The notes below the pieces were generated by a model that saw only the letters and a program-made list of their open reading frames with translations, made no database searches and was not told where the DNA came from. A program made the position numbers and the translations under genes. From assembly GCF_900142215.1 (NCBI RefSeq), contig NZ_FRAC01000033.1, forward strand, positions 1 to 64,000: 64,000 bases of DNA, read 5' to 3'. The stretch comes from Anaerocolumna jejuensis DSM 15929 (GTDB lineage Bacteria; Bacillota; Clostridia; Lachnospirales; Lachnospiraceae). Positions 43,722 through 51,788 of this stretch are shown here, one piece after another. How positions within the stretch are numbered: position 1 is the first letter of the stretch; every line of letters begins with the position of its first letter.

Positions 43722-44909
43722 TTATAAGGATATCTTACCCATTACCACCGGCCTGTTTGCACCTGTAACGGAAGAAATGGTATTACACCTTCCCTGCATT
43801 GTACAGTCCGCCAGCAGGGCAAAGGCAACCGCCTCCTTTGCATCACTGTTAAAGCCGAGATCCTCCTGTAACAGCACTTCTACCTTATACTGCTTTAATC
43901 TTTTCCGTATTCTGTCGACCAATACACGGTTATAGCTGCCTCCGCCGCCAATCAGCAATTGATCTGCCAGATGATGGGGCAGGATATATCTCTGATAGGA
44001 AGCTTCTATGGACCACGCCGTAAAATCTGTCACTGTTGCCATGGCATCTTCAAAGGATATGTCAGAAGCTTGAATCCTATCATACAGCTGGTTTATATAA
44101 ATGTCTCCAAACAGCTCCCTGCCGGTGGATTTCGGCGGTCTTTCATCAAAATATTCATGGCTGCACAGTTCCTTTAACAGGGAAGCATCTATACTGCCGC
44201 CAGCTGCAATGCAGCCCCCCTCATCCATCTTTTTCTTACCGCCGGTAAAGCGGGACATTAATCCATCGATAATCATGTTTCCGGGTCCGGTATCAAAAGC
44301 ATATACCTCACCGGCATTGCAGCCTGCCGGCAATACGGTAATATTTCCAATACCGCCGATATTCTGAAGCAGTATCGTCTTACTGCTACTTCTGTACAGA
44401 AGGTACTCCGTAAAGGGAACGAGGGGTGCACCCTGGCCTCCGGCTGCCATGTCTGCAACACGAAAATCACTGACACAGGGAATACCGGTCCGGTTCGCAA
44501 TTACTGCGCCTTCTCCGATTTGTACGGTATACCGTACCGGCCAGCCATCCTTGCCGCAAATCTGCGGATGGTGATAAATCGTCTGCCCATGGGAACCGAT
44601 GCAGCCTATCTCTTCCATTCCAATTCCCGCCTTTTTGGCTACTGAGACTGCTGCCTGTGCATAAAGCTCACCTAAGAGCATATTCATATAGCCAATCTTA
44701 TCCACAGTAGCATGCCCGGTATCAAACAAATCAAAAATCCCGGCTCTGATTTCCTCCGGAAAGGGTTTATTCTCAAATTCCAGCAGCTTTACCCTTCCGT
44801 CATTGGAATCTCCGGTGATTTCCACCAGGGCGGCGTCAATTCCGTCCACGGAGGTTCCCGACATCAGCCCTATTACTTTTCTGATTTCTTTCCTTTTAAA
44901 TAATTCCAT
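43722..44909 (-). CDS. anmK: anhydro-N-acetylmuramic acid kinase AnmK
   Basis: A 395-residue kinase that opens 1,6-anhydroMurNAc and phosphorylates it to MurNAc-6-phosphate. Signatures are VIGLMSGTSVDGIDAALVE at the N-terminus, GSHGQTIYHHP, CVSDFRVADMAAGGQGAPLVP, LQNIGGIGNITVLP and FDTGPGNMIID. Length matches the family. Its product feeds MurQ, encoded at the start of the operon. A hairpin (45025-45051) separates it from the permease genes. Confidence 0.96.
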   Translation of the reverse strand: MELFKRKEIRKVIGLMSGTSVDGIDAALVEITGDSNDGRVKLLEFENKPFPEEIRAGIFDLFDTGHATVDKIGYMNMLLGELYAQAAVSVAKKAGIGMEEIGCIGSHGQTIYHHPQICGKDGWPVRYTVQIGEGAVIANRTGIPCVSDFRVADMAAGGQGAPLVPFTEYLLYRSSSKTILLQNIGGIGNITVLPAGCNAGEVYAFDTGPGNMIIDGLMSRFTGGKKKMDEGGCIAAGGSIDASLLKELCSHEYFDERPPKSTGRELFGDIYINQLYDRIQASDISFEDAMATVTDFTAWSIEASYQRYILPHHLADQLLIGGGGSYNRVLVDRIRKRLKQYKVEVLLQEDLGFNSDAKEAVAFALLADCTMQGRCNTISSVTGANRPVVMGKISL

Positions 44910-45024
44910 CCCTTACCATCTCCAATGCGTATCGTAAATATGATGCTTTTATTTCGAACTAACAGCCATGACTTCTCAGTACGCCGCAAGATTGTGCCGA
45001 GGATTTGGCAGGCAGAATCTTGTA

Positions 45025-45051
45025 TGTGAAAATTGCCCTTTAATTTTCACA
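45025..45051 (-). other. intra-operon hairpin
   Basis: TGTGAAAATT / AATTTTCACA forms a perfect 10-bp stem with a 7-nt loop in the 150-bp gap between the permease and anmK. No T-tract follows, so it may be an mRNA processing or stability element rather than a terminator. Confidence 0.5.
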
Positions 45052-45059
45052 CAAGCCTG

Positions 45060-45923
45060 CTAACCTTTTACCGCACCGACCGTCACGCCCTCCAGGAAAT
45101 ACTTCTGCAAGGCAAAGAACAGAATAAACATAGGCAATGCCGATATGGTTGCGCCGGCCATCATAGGTGAAAAATAGGTAGTATTCGCAAAGCTGAAATT
45201 TTTTAAGCCTACCTGGATTGTCTGCATCTGCTCTGTCTTGGTAACGAGGAAGGGCCAGAAGAATGTATTCCAGTTATTCATAAAGGTATTGATTGCCATA
45301 ACCGCCATAACTGTCTTCGACAGGGGCATAATAATCCTGGTCAGCAGCTTGAACTGGCTGCAGCCTTCTATTTTGGAAGCCTCAATAATCTCTGTGGGCA
45401 GTGAACCGATGAACTGCTTTGCCAGGAACACATTATAGGCAGATACCAGTCCGGGAGCAATTAACGCAGAATAGGTATTATCCATCTTCAGAACATTTAC
45501 AATCAGTATATAAAGCGGAACCTGGGTTACCTGATAGGGTATCATCATGGAAACCAGCAGGATGGAAAATAGTACTTTATTTCCGCGGAAACGGAGCTTA
45601 CTGAAGGCATATCCCGCTGCGGTAGCAAAGATAACATTCGATGCCGTTACTACCCCTGCAACAAGAAAGGAATTGAGAATCCACCGGAAAGAATACTTGC
45701 TGTAATCGAAGAAAAACCGATAGGATGCAAGGGTAGGATGTTTCATAATTAAAGAATAACTGGCTGCACCGGATTCCACCGGATTCCCAAAGGATGACAT
45801 GATCATGTAATAGATGGGGAAAAGCGTAGCCAATGCTAAAATAACCAGCAGGAGCATAATGCTGCCGTTGCGGAGGTATTGCCTGCCTTTTTCATTTTTA
45901 CTGTAATTTTTATAGAGAGCCAT
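45060..45923 (-). CDS. carbohydrate ABC transporter permease (MalG-like)
   Basis: A 287-residue permease of the CUT1 sugar family. It has six hydrophobic helices and the EAA loop EASKIEGCSQFKLLTRIIMPLSK. The C-terminus FALQKYFLEGVTVGAVKG is typical of MalG/LacG-type proteins. It pairs with the permease 15 bp upstream and the solute-binding protein. No ATPase gene is in the cluster, so a shared MsmK-type ATPase encoded elsewhere must energise it (inference based on CUT1 practice in Firmicutes). Confidence 0.94.
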   Translation of the reverse strand: MALYKNYSKNEKGRQYLRNGSIMLLLVILALATLFPIYYMIMSSFGNPVESGAASYSLIMKHPTLASYRFFFDYSKYSFRWILNSFLVAGVVTASNVIFATAAGYAFSKLRFRGNKVLFSILLVSMMIPYQVTQVPLYILIVNVLKMDNTYSALIAPGLVSAYNVFLAKQFIGSLPTEIIEASKIEGCSQFKLLTRIIMPLSKTVMAVMAINTFMNNWNTFFWPFLVTKTEQMQTIQVGLKNFSFANTTYFSPMMAGATISALPMFILFFALQKYFLEGVTVGAVKG

Positions 45924-45937
45924 CGGTATCCGCCTTT

Positions 45938-46852
45938 CTAATATTCCACATTATCGCCGGTCAATTTAAATTGTAAAAATGTAAATATACCTATAATAAC
46001 TGTCAAAACCAGTGCCTGTGCCGATGCCTGGCCATATTCAAAATACTTGAAAGCATTATTGAAAATTAAAAGGCCGACCATGGTCGTTTTATTATCCGGC
46101 CCGCCGCCAGTCATCAGAAATGCGTTCTGGAATACCTGAAAGGAACCGATTACGCTGGTGATTAACAGGAATACCGTGGTAGGCTTTACAAGAGGAAGAA
46201 CAATATATCTTAGCTTTTGAAAGAAGGTGGCTCCGTCAATCTCTGCTGATTCGTAATAGGAATTGTCAATGCCAAGCAGTGCCGCTATGTAAATAATAAT
46301 CGTGGTTCCATGGCTGGACAGCAGAGCCATAAAAATCAGGGAAAACATAGCTGTATTTGAACTTCCGAGCCAATTCTGATTATCCACACCTAAAAATGAA
46401 ACCAATCTATTGAGTAAGCCTGACGGCAACGGATCATAAATCCACTTCCAGACAAAGGAAAGGGCTACCCCGGAAGCGATTGCCGGCAGGTAATAGGCAG
46501 CTTTAAAAAAGTTCTGTTTTCTTTTTGTCAGGGGTACGATTAATATGGATATAACAAAAGAAATCATCATGGAAAGAGGTACTGTAATACCGGTATAGAC
46601 AACGGTATTCACCAGTGATTGATAAAACAAGGAGCTTTTAAAGGTCTTTGTGTAATTTTCCAGGCCAATCCATTCTGTTTTCAGAGGCTTGAACTTCTGG
46701 AAGCTGATTATGAACGCATCAATAATGGGATAAAGGGTAAAGAGTGCAAATACCAAAAAAGGAGCCAGAATAAAAATATATCCCCAGATGCTTTCATTCG
46801 TTAACCTTCTCTTTTTTCTTGTGTTCAGTGATGTATTTTTGATTTTATTCAT
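45938..46852 (-). CDS. carbohydrate ABC transporter permease (MalF-like)
   Basis: A 304-residue CUT1 permease. A basic N-terminus precedes six helices, with YYLPAIASGVALSFVWKWIY and the EAA loop ESAEIDGATFFQKLRYIVLPL. The GG-rich MTGGGPDNKT loop is typical of MalF/LacF homologues. GGAGG lies 5 nt before the ATG. An attenuator-like hairpin (46873-46935) stands between it and the solute-binding protein gene, which would make the binding protein more abundant. Confidence 0.94.
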   Translation of the reverse strand: MNKIKNTSLNTRKKRRLTNESIWGYIFILAPFLVFALFTLYPIIDAFIISFQKFKPLKTEWIGLENYTKTFKSSLFYQSLVNTVVYTGITVPLSMMISFVISILIVPLTKRKQNFFKAAYYLPAIASGVALSFVWKWIYDPLPSGLLNRLVSFLGVDNQNWLGSSNTAMFSLIFMALLSSHGTTIIIYIAALLGIDNSYYESAEIDGATFFQKLRYIVLPLVKPTTVFLLITSVIGSFQVFQNAFLMTGGGPDNKTTMVGLLIFNNAFKYFEYGQASAQALVLTVIIGIFTFLQFKLTGDNVEY

Positions 46853-46872
46853 AGCATCCTCCGATTAAAAAA

Positions 46873-46935
46873 GCTGCTGCAAAATTTTTACCCCTTAACC
46901 TTCTCCAAAGTTATAGTCGGATAGTTTGCAGCAGC
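46873..46935 (-). terminator. intra-operon attenuating terminator with GCTGCTGCAAA arms
   Basis: On the minus strand GCTGCTGCAAA pairs with TTTGCAGCAGC and is followed at once by TTTTTT, then the ribosome site of the next gene. The long (~40 nt) loop should make it a partial terminator. The arms match the repeat at 17388-17474. Confidence 0.65.
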
Positions 46936-46981
46936 CCTTCCTATTCTGCTTTATTATACAAATCAATTACTTTCTGGAGTA

Positions 46982-48445
46982 TTAGTCAGCTACGACACCG
47001 TCTTTTCCGAAAGCTTCAATTGCTGCTGCTTTAACGGCATCATACATTTCCTGAGGTGTAATTTCATTTGCAAGTAATGCCTGAAATTTAGGTACCATTA
47101 CCTCATCGGAAAGCTTCTGTGCTGCAGCACCAAGCTCCGGAGTAATATCCGTACGTGCTTCGGAAATCTGGGATGCAAGTAATTGTGCTGCTTCTGTATT
47201 ATTTTCATTCTTGCCTTCCGGCTGTTCGATATTTGCCATTGCCTGCCTTCCAGTTTCACAAATCGGAGAGATATATAAATCGTTACAGGTAATTGCAGCA
47301 ATCTTTCCGCTTGCCAGATAGTACATTGCCTTTGCCACATTGGATAAATGTTCGCTGGTCGGCTCTTCTTTGCCTCTGAACATTACATATCCGTCAATTG
47401 CGCCGGCTGCCTGCATCTTATTTCCAAAGAAGGTAGGAACGGGAAGGATGATGTAATCTGCCTTGATACTGCCTTCCACCGCACTTCCGTCTTTTGCATC
47501 AATCTTGTCATTGTTTGATTTTGCGGAACGTTCAAATACGGATAAGCCTTTTCCCGTAATCATGGTCTGTCCTGTCAGGAACATATTCCAACGTTTTCCG
47601 GCATCAATAGAACTGAGTTCTTTGGGCATGGAGCCGTCATCAATGAGAGTTCTCATGTCTTCCAGCAGCTTTAAGAAATTCTTGCTGGTATAAGCGTATT
47701 TTAAATCCTTGGTGAAAGCATCGGGCATACCTGCATTTTTAACAAAGATATTCAGGTAATCTGCAGCCGCAACGCCAGAGCAGGCAAATACGAAGCCATA
47801 TCTTTTCACTGTATTGCCTTCCTTAACAACTCCGGCTTTGATGGCTTCTCTGAATTCATCAAAGGTCCAGCCATCCTTCTGAACTTTCTTCCAGTCCACT
47901 CCTGCCGCTTCTAACATCTCTTTGTTACCGCCAATACCATGGACCTCAGCATAAGCGGGCATACCATACAACCCATCACCGTTTCTATAGTAATTTAAGA
48001 TATTCTGGTCAAAATCCTTCAGCATATCCTCTGTTGCTATCTTGCTGATATCCAGCAATAACCCGGAATCTATGTATTTTGGAATGGTGTTTGCCCCAAC
48101 AAAAGCAATGTCCGGCGGAGAACCTGCCTGCACCTGTACGTCAAGCTTCTGTGTAACATCTTCCCAGCTTGCCGCCTCGATTTTAAGTGTCAGATTGGGG
48201 TATTGTTCATGAAATTCCTTCGTCCACTCATCGAAATTATCCTGGTAGGTAGGGCTGACCGGCGGTAATAATACCGTAACCGTATCCTCTGCAGCCCCCG
48301 CGTTCTTATCGCCCGATGCATCCGCAGCAGTCTGACTGTCTTTTTTGTTTTCTTTTGCCGTATCGCTTGCCCCATTATTCCTGCATCCAACCAATGCAGA
48401 CAATGACATTACGATTACTAATAGTAATGCTAAACCCTTTCTCAT
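46982..48445 (-). CDS. ABC transporter sugar-binding lipoprotein
   Basis: A 487-residue solute-binding protein. It has a signal peptide with lipobox ALVGC (Cys21) and a linker rich in Asp, Lys and Ala. The mature CUT1-type fold includes TVTVLLPPVSPTYQDNFDEW, IAFVGANTIPKYIDSGLLLDIS and MFLTGQTMITGKGLSVFERS. It should bind the imported sugar outside the membrane. Genomic context points to muropeptide-derived sugars such as MurNAc, GlcNAc-MurNAc or their anhydro forms; this is inference. AGGAGG lies before the ATG. Confidence 0.93.
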   Translation of the reverse strand: MRKGLALLLVIVMSLSALVGCRNNGASDTAKENKKDSQTAADASGDKNAGAAEDTVTVLLPPVSPTYQDNFDEWTKEFHEQYPNLTLKIEAASWEDVTQKLDVQVQAGSPPDIAFVGANTIPKYIDSGLLLDISKIATEDMLKDFDQNILNYYRNGDGLYGMPAYAEVHGIGGNKEMLEAAGVDWKKVQKDGWTFDEFREAIKAGVVKEGNTVKRYGFVFACSGVAAADYLNIFVKNAGMPDAFTKDLKYAYTSKNFLKLLEDMRTLIDDGSMPKELSSIDAGKRWNMFLTGQTMITGKGLSVFERSAKSNNDKIDAKDGSAVEGSIKADYIILPVPTFFGNKMQAAGAIDGYVMFRGKEEPTSEHLSNVAKAMYYLASGKIAAITCNDLYISPICETGRQAMANIEQPEGKNENNTEAAQLLASQISEARTDITPELGAAAQKLSDEVMVPKFQALLANEITPQEMYDAVKAAAIEAFGKDGVVAD

Positions 48446-48509
48446 ACTTTCTTTCCTCCTATAATTTTATATAAATTTGCATATACAAATATATATCCTA
48501 AAAAATCAA

Positions 48510-49424
48510 TCAATCCCTTCTTTTGACCTGATCCAATGCTTTCTTTAAGTATCCCTGGTTCGCATCCAGTGTATCCTGCGCTTCCTTAAGCGAATAGCCT
48601 GAAAGTATCATCATAATTGCAGTTTTGGAACTGTGATTGGCTTCCTCCAGATACCTGCTGGCGACTTCTTCATCAACTCCTGTAACAGTCCGGATTATCC
48701 TGATGGCTCTCTCATTCAGTTTAATATTGGATGCCTTCAGATCAACCATCATATTGCCGTATACCTTACCAAGCTTAATCATGGTTGTCGTTGTCAGCAT
48801 ATTTAAAATCAGCTTCTGCGCGGTTCCGGCTTTCATCCTCGTGGAACCGATTATAACTTCCGGTCCGACAACTGCTGCTATGCAGATATCACATAAGGCT
48901 TCCAGTTTCGTATTAGGATTATTGACGATTCCGATAGTGGCTGCCGAAAGCTCTCTTGCCTGCTTTACCGCCCCCAGTACATAAGCCGCACCTCCGCTTG
49001 CGGTAATTCCGATAACAACATCCTTCTCTGTTACCTTACACCGGGTAACCTGATTCCTTCCCTCCTCTTCGCTGTCTTCATAGCCTTCTACTGCTGTTCT
49101 AAGAGCAATATCCCCTCCTGCTATATAGCCTTGAATTAATGAGGGCTCCGATCCAAAGGTAGGCGGACACTCGGAAGCATCCAATACCCCCAGTCTTCCC
49201 GAGGTTCCCGCCCCCAGATAAAACATCCGTCCTCCGTTACTAAGAGCCTTATAAATTACTTCAACAGCCTTTGCAATCTTTGGTATTTCATTCTTTACAA
49301 TATCCGCCACCTGGCTGTCTTCAAAGTTAATCATCTCTAATATTTGCTCTGTACTGCACTCATCAATCTCTCTTGTATTCTGATTCACCTGCTCTGTCAT
49401 TAAACCCGATAAGTATTCATTCAT
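48510..49424 (-). CDS. murQ: N-acetylmuramic acid 6-phosphate etherase MurQ
   Basis: A 304-residue SIS-domain lyase that cleaves D-lactate from MurNAc-6-phosphate to give GlcNAc-6-phosphate. Signatures are GRMFYLGAGTSGRLGVLDAS, CPPTFGSEPSLIQGYIAGG, GITASGGAAYVLGAV, GSTRMKAGTAQKLILNML and the N-terminal TREIDECSTEQILEMIN. Length matches the family. It is the first gene of the operon, preceded by a promoter and two palindromes. Confidence 0.97.
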   Translation of the reverse strand: MNEYLSGLMTEQVNQNTREIDECSTEQILEMINFEDSQVADIVKNEIPKIAKAVEVIYKALSNGGRMFYLGAGTSGRLGVLDASECPPTFGSEPSLIQGYIAGGDIALRTAVEGYEDSEEEGRNQVTRCKVTEKDVVIGITASGGAAYVLGAVKQARELSAATIGIVNNPNTKLEALCDICIAAVVGPEVIIGSTRMKAGTAQKLILNMLTTTTMIKLGKVYGNMMVDLKASNIKLNERAIRIIRTVTGVDEEVASRYLEEANHSSKTAIMMILSGYSLKEAQDTLDANQGYLKKALDQVKRRD

Positions 49425-49454
49425 TATGTACCTACTCTTTCATTATGCATTCCA

Positions 49455-49473
49455 TACCAAAATTTTTTTGGTA
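49455..49473. promoter_or_regulatory. palindrome in the murQ leader
   Basis: TACCAAAA-TTT-TTTTGGTA is a perfect 8-bp inverted repeat between the murQ promoter and its start codon. An operator downstream of the transcription start is plausible. Confidence 0.45.
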
Positions 49474-49524
49474 GTTTTGCACAATTTATTGTTTTTATTC
49501 GTATGTTTTTTATCTTCTTTCTAT

Positions 49525-49553
49525 ATAATAATTTATCCAAATCAGAAAGTCAA
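49525..49553 (-). promoter_or_regulatory. promoter of the murQ operon
   Basis: On the minus strand TTGACT (49548-49553) and TATTAT (49525-49530) have a 17 nt spacer, about 100 nt upstream of the murQ start. Confidence 0.75.
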
Positions 49554-49587
49554 TACATTTTGTAATTTTATTTTTATTTTTTTATAT

Positions 49588-49612
49588 TTTTATGAAATTT
49601 TATTTCATAAAA
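49588..49612. promoter_or_regulatory. candidate RpiR operator upstream of murQ
   Basis: TTTTATGAAAT-TTT-ATTTCATAAAA is a perfect 11-bp inverted repeat ~35 bp upstream of the -35 box. Its core TGAAA-N5-TTTCA resembles the binding sites of several RpiR-family regulators. The RpiR gene at 37307 would be the binder (inference). Confidence 0.5.
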
Positions 49613-49638
49613 GTCAGACTTTTGTCAGATACAAAAAA

Positions 49639-49664
49639 ATGCCAACTAATTTTACTTAGTTGGC
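49639..49664 (-). terminator. terminator of the 49692-52867 gene group
   Basis: TGCCAACTAA / TTAGTTGGCA, a perfect 10-bp stem with a 6-nt loop, is followed on the minus strand by TTTTTTTG. It ends the transcription unit arriving from the right. Confidence 0.85.
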
Positions 49665-49691
49665 AGTCAAATCAATGATTTTATTTTTTTG

Positions 49692-49865
49692 TTATTTTTT
49701 CAATATCCGCTTGTCGATCTGATAAAACAGTTCCCCGAAAGCAAGGCAGATAAAAACAAAGATAAGTGTATTGAACGGCTCAAATCCAGGCAATAACCTA
49801 TATCCTGCTGTTCCTCCTAAAAGGAGTACACCTACAATTAAAAACAGTCGTCCTAATCGCTGCAT
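49692..49865 (-). CDS. small two-helix membrane protein
   Basis: A 57-residue protein starting MQRLGRLFLIVGVLLLGG, with a first helix at about 6-20 and a second at about 31-48 (FNTLIFVFICLAFGELF), ending in a basic tail DKRILKK. No named family recognised. GAGG lies 8 nt before the ATG at 49865, the frame is clean and a terminator follows, which supports a real gene. Function unknown. Confidence 0.65.
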   Translation of the reverse strand: MQRLGRLFLIVGVLLLGGTAGYRLLPGFEPFNTLIFVFICLAFGELFYQIDKRILKK

Positions 49866-49890
49866 AAGCCATCCCTCATGATTTCATCCG

Positions 49891-50142
49891 TTACCCCTGT
49901 AACCCTCTGGATTGTCTATCCATATCTTCCACCACTATATCATAAATTTCACCTAATGAAGAACAATACTCCAGAATCTTCCATGGTTCGTTTGTATGGT
50001 AATGAATCTTAATAAGCTCTTCATCTCCTACTGCCAATAAACAGTCCCCGCTGAAGGTATTGTTAAAATAATCATTTATTGCATCTTCATCCAAATTTTT
50101 TCCTTCAATAAGAAGCTGTGTATCATATCTAAATTCCAACAT
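49891..50142 (-). CDS. stand-alone FakA/YloV middle-domain-like protein
   Basis: An 83-residue protein that matches the middle region of FakA/YloV (DAK2-type fatty acid kinase) proteins: TQLLIEGKNLDEDAINDYF, GDCLLAVGDEELIKIHYHTN and a GEIYDIVVEDM end. The HYHTNEPWKILEYC phrase is the strongest link (HVHTNxPxxVLEY in FakA). The kinase and fatty-acid-binding parts are missing. The strong ribosome site and own start suggest a separate small protein, but a remnant cannot be excluded. Confidence 0.7.
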   Translation of the reverse strand: MLEFRYDTQLLIEGKNLDEDAINDYFNNTFSGDCLLAVGDEELIKIHYHTNEPWKILEYCSSLGEIYDIVVEDMDRQSRGLQG

Positions 50143-50222
50143 TTCCTTGATCCTCCAATGTTCTATATATCGTTATTTTACTTTAATCTATCTCAATAGT
50201 AAATAATTTCGAATCAACTTTT

Positions 50223-50310
50223 TCATTTATGCAGGCTGTCTGCCCCAAGAGATATTTTCTCCCTTGCTTGAAAACCGTCCATTCCCGGCATCATGATATC
50301 CAAAGGATGG
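50223..50310 (-). pseudogene. response regulator fragment
   Basis: The minus-strand frame ending at 50223 contains LDIMMPGMDGFQAREK, the phospho-acceptor strand and loop of a receiver domain, then ends after about 11 more residues. Neither the rest of the receiver nor an output domain is present around it. It lies 3' of the 156-residue protein gene and overlaps nothing functional, so it is read as a relic. Confidence 0.6.
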
Positions 50311-50313
50311 TAA

Positions 50314-50784
50314 TTAATCATGATAAAAAATTTTTTGGTAATAAAGTTCACATTCCCTGGGGTAGTTGGACTTATCGATGTCTGCAAGCAGCTTATTATT
50401 AAAATACTCACTAAAATCGCTTTTGGGAACAGCATCCTCATCGTTATAGATAGCAAGCATCGCCGCTTTCATTTGTTCTTCCATATAACACGGAACATGC
50501 CCTGCCAGAACAATCATATTATGCTGATCCGTATGCCCCAGATATAAATCAATTAAAAGGAATTTGTCCTTCCCGGCGTCAAAAAAAACATGTACGTCAC
50601 CCTGACCTCTATCAAGGTTACAATATTCTTCAGCCAATTCATTGGCATTTACAGCAATCTCCAATAATTGGAACAGGCCTGTCACTTCATTTGTGAAAAC
50701 AGCCTCTTTAGCCTCCCAGTTATCCCGAAAACTGCCCTCGAACAAGATTTCAAATGGTATCACATATTCTACTTCATATGGCAT
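50314..50784 (-). CDS. hypothetical protein, 156 residues
   Basis: An acidic soluble protein I do not recognise. It starts MPYEVEYVIPFEILFEGSF and contains FTNEVTGLFQLLEIAVNANELAEEYC and GDVHVFFDAGKDKFLLIDLYLGH, with alternating strand- and helix-like segments. No signal peptide or membrane helix. Start at the ATG at 50784 (GAGG 8 nt upstream); a GTG three codons earlier is possible. It lies in a run of small minus-strand genes of unknown role. Confidence 0.7.
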   Translation of the reverse strand: MPYEVEYVIPFEILFEGSFRDNWEAKEAVFTNEVTGLFQLLEIAVNANELAEEYCNLDRGQGDVHVFFDAGKDKFLLIDLYLGHTDQHNMIVLAGHVPCYMEEQMKAAMLAIYNDEDAVPKSDFSEYFNNKLLADIDKSNYPRECELYYQKIFYHD

Positions 50785-50817
50785 ATTCCTCACCTCGATA
50801 AGTATAATTTAAGGAAT

Positions 50818-51198
50818 TTAACTTCTTTTACTGATTTCATCTGTTATCAAAGCTTTTGATATATACATTGCTTCTATCATATTCTTGAAGCGGGTGTGAT
50901 TAGAGGTGCCCTCTGCAAATTTTTGCTGAGCTTTTTCGCATTTGCTGATAATGGAAGATACGGGCCGCAATGCATCCATCAATTCTTCTTTTGTATATTC
51001 TTCTTCTGTATATTTGTCCAATACATTTTCGTCCGCTATCAAAGCCTTTGAAATATATAACGCTTTTATTCTGTTCTTAAGGAGTGTGTGCTGGGAGGTA
51101 CCCTCTGCAAATTTGGGCTGTGCCTTTTCACATCTGCTGATAACTGAAGAAACAATTTGCAGAGCTTCCTCTAATTCTTTTCTTGTATATTGCTCCAT
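50818..51198 (-). CDS. hypothetical protein with two internal repeats
   Basis: A 126-residue helical protein made of two ~54-residue copies. The first contains YTRKELEEALQIVSSVISRC, AQPKFAEGTSQHT and ALYISKALIADE; the second YTKEELMDALRPVSSIISKC, AQQKFAEGTSNHT and AMYISKALITDE. About 65-70% of positions agree by eye. No named family recognised; single-copy versions would be a simple helical domain. GAGG lies 8-9 nt before the ATG. Confidence 0.72.
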   Translation of the reverse strand: MEQYTRKELEEALQIVSSVISRCEKAQPKFAEGTSQHTLLKNRIKALYISKALIADENVLDKYTEEEYTKEELMDALRPVSSIISKCEKAQQKFAEGTSNHTRFKNMIEAMYISKALITDEISKRS

Positions 51199-51275
51199 CC
51201 TAGTTCACCTCAAATTCCGGATTATTGCCTTGTCATAAGGCGGTTTCTCCATTACACAATGAATTAATTGTACCC

Positions 51276-51788
51276 TCAAGGCTTTTTCGCCAAATACAAA
51301 GCAATCGTATCGTTAAGTGTTATTTTATTTCCCATATTTATAATAGTCTCACGGATTCCGTTATAAAAGCTTGATTTATATGGCTCCTGCAATGTGATAT
51401 GCTCTACCTGTGTACTGGCTAAGTATTCAATATACTCCTCGGCGGTATACACTCTTGTCCTTTTCCAATCACTATAATTGTAATCAACAAAACCATAATT
51501 GACAACATTGTCATAATCCAGTCTGCATGTATATTTTGTTTCAACTTGAAAATGTTCATCATATACCTTTTGTATTGCGTCATACAATGCTCCATTCGGT
51601 GTTTTTTCATCTGTCCGTGTCATAAACATTGCTAATGTTCCACCGCTTTTAAGAAGCTCATTCACCTTTGGAAAGCAGATTTTTTCCGGTATCCACTGTA
51701 TCGTTGCCGCCGAAAAGACCAAATCGTATTTTTGAATGCCAAAGTCATGGGTTTCAACCTTCCTCCCGATAAGAATCAAAGTTTGCAT
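51276..51788 (-). pseudogene. SAM-dependent methyltransferase, N-terminally truncated
   Basis: The 170-residue frame matches the second half of small-molecule class I methyltransferases: FGIQKYDLVFSAATIQWIPE (motif II region), LLKSGGTLAMFMTR (motif III) and a C-terminal YLASTQVEHITLQEPYK. The glycine-rich SAM-binding motif I (VLExGxGTG) and the N-terminal ~80-90 residues are missing. Its first codons overlap the stop of the gene upstream by 1 bp and read MQTLILIGRK, which does not belong to the family. A deletion has probably fused it to the neighbour, so it should be inactive. Confidence 0.7.

Noticed and set aside
49426..49659. 77-residue Phe-rich plus-strand frame
   Set aside because: It is the complement of the murQ promoter region with its palindromes; AT-rich artefact.
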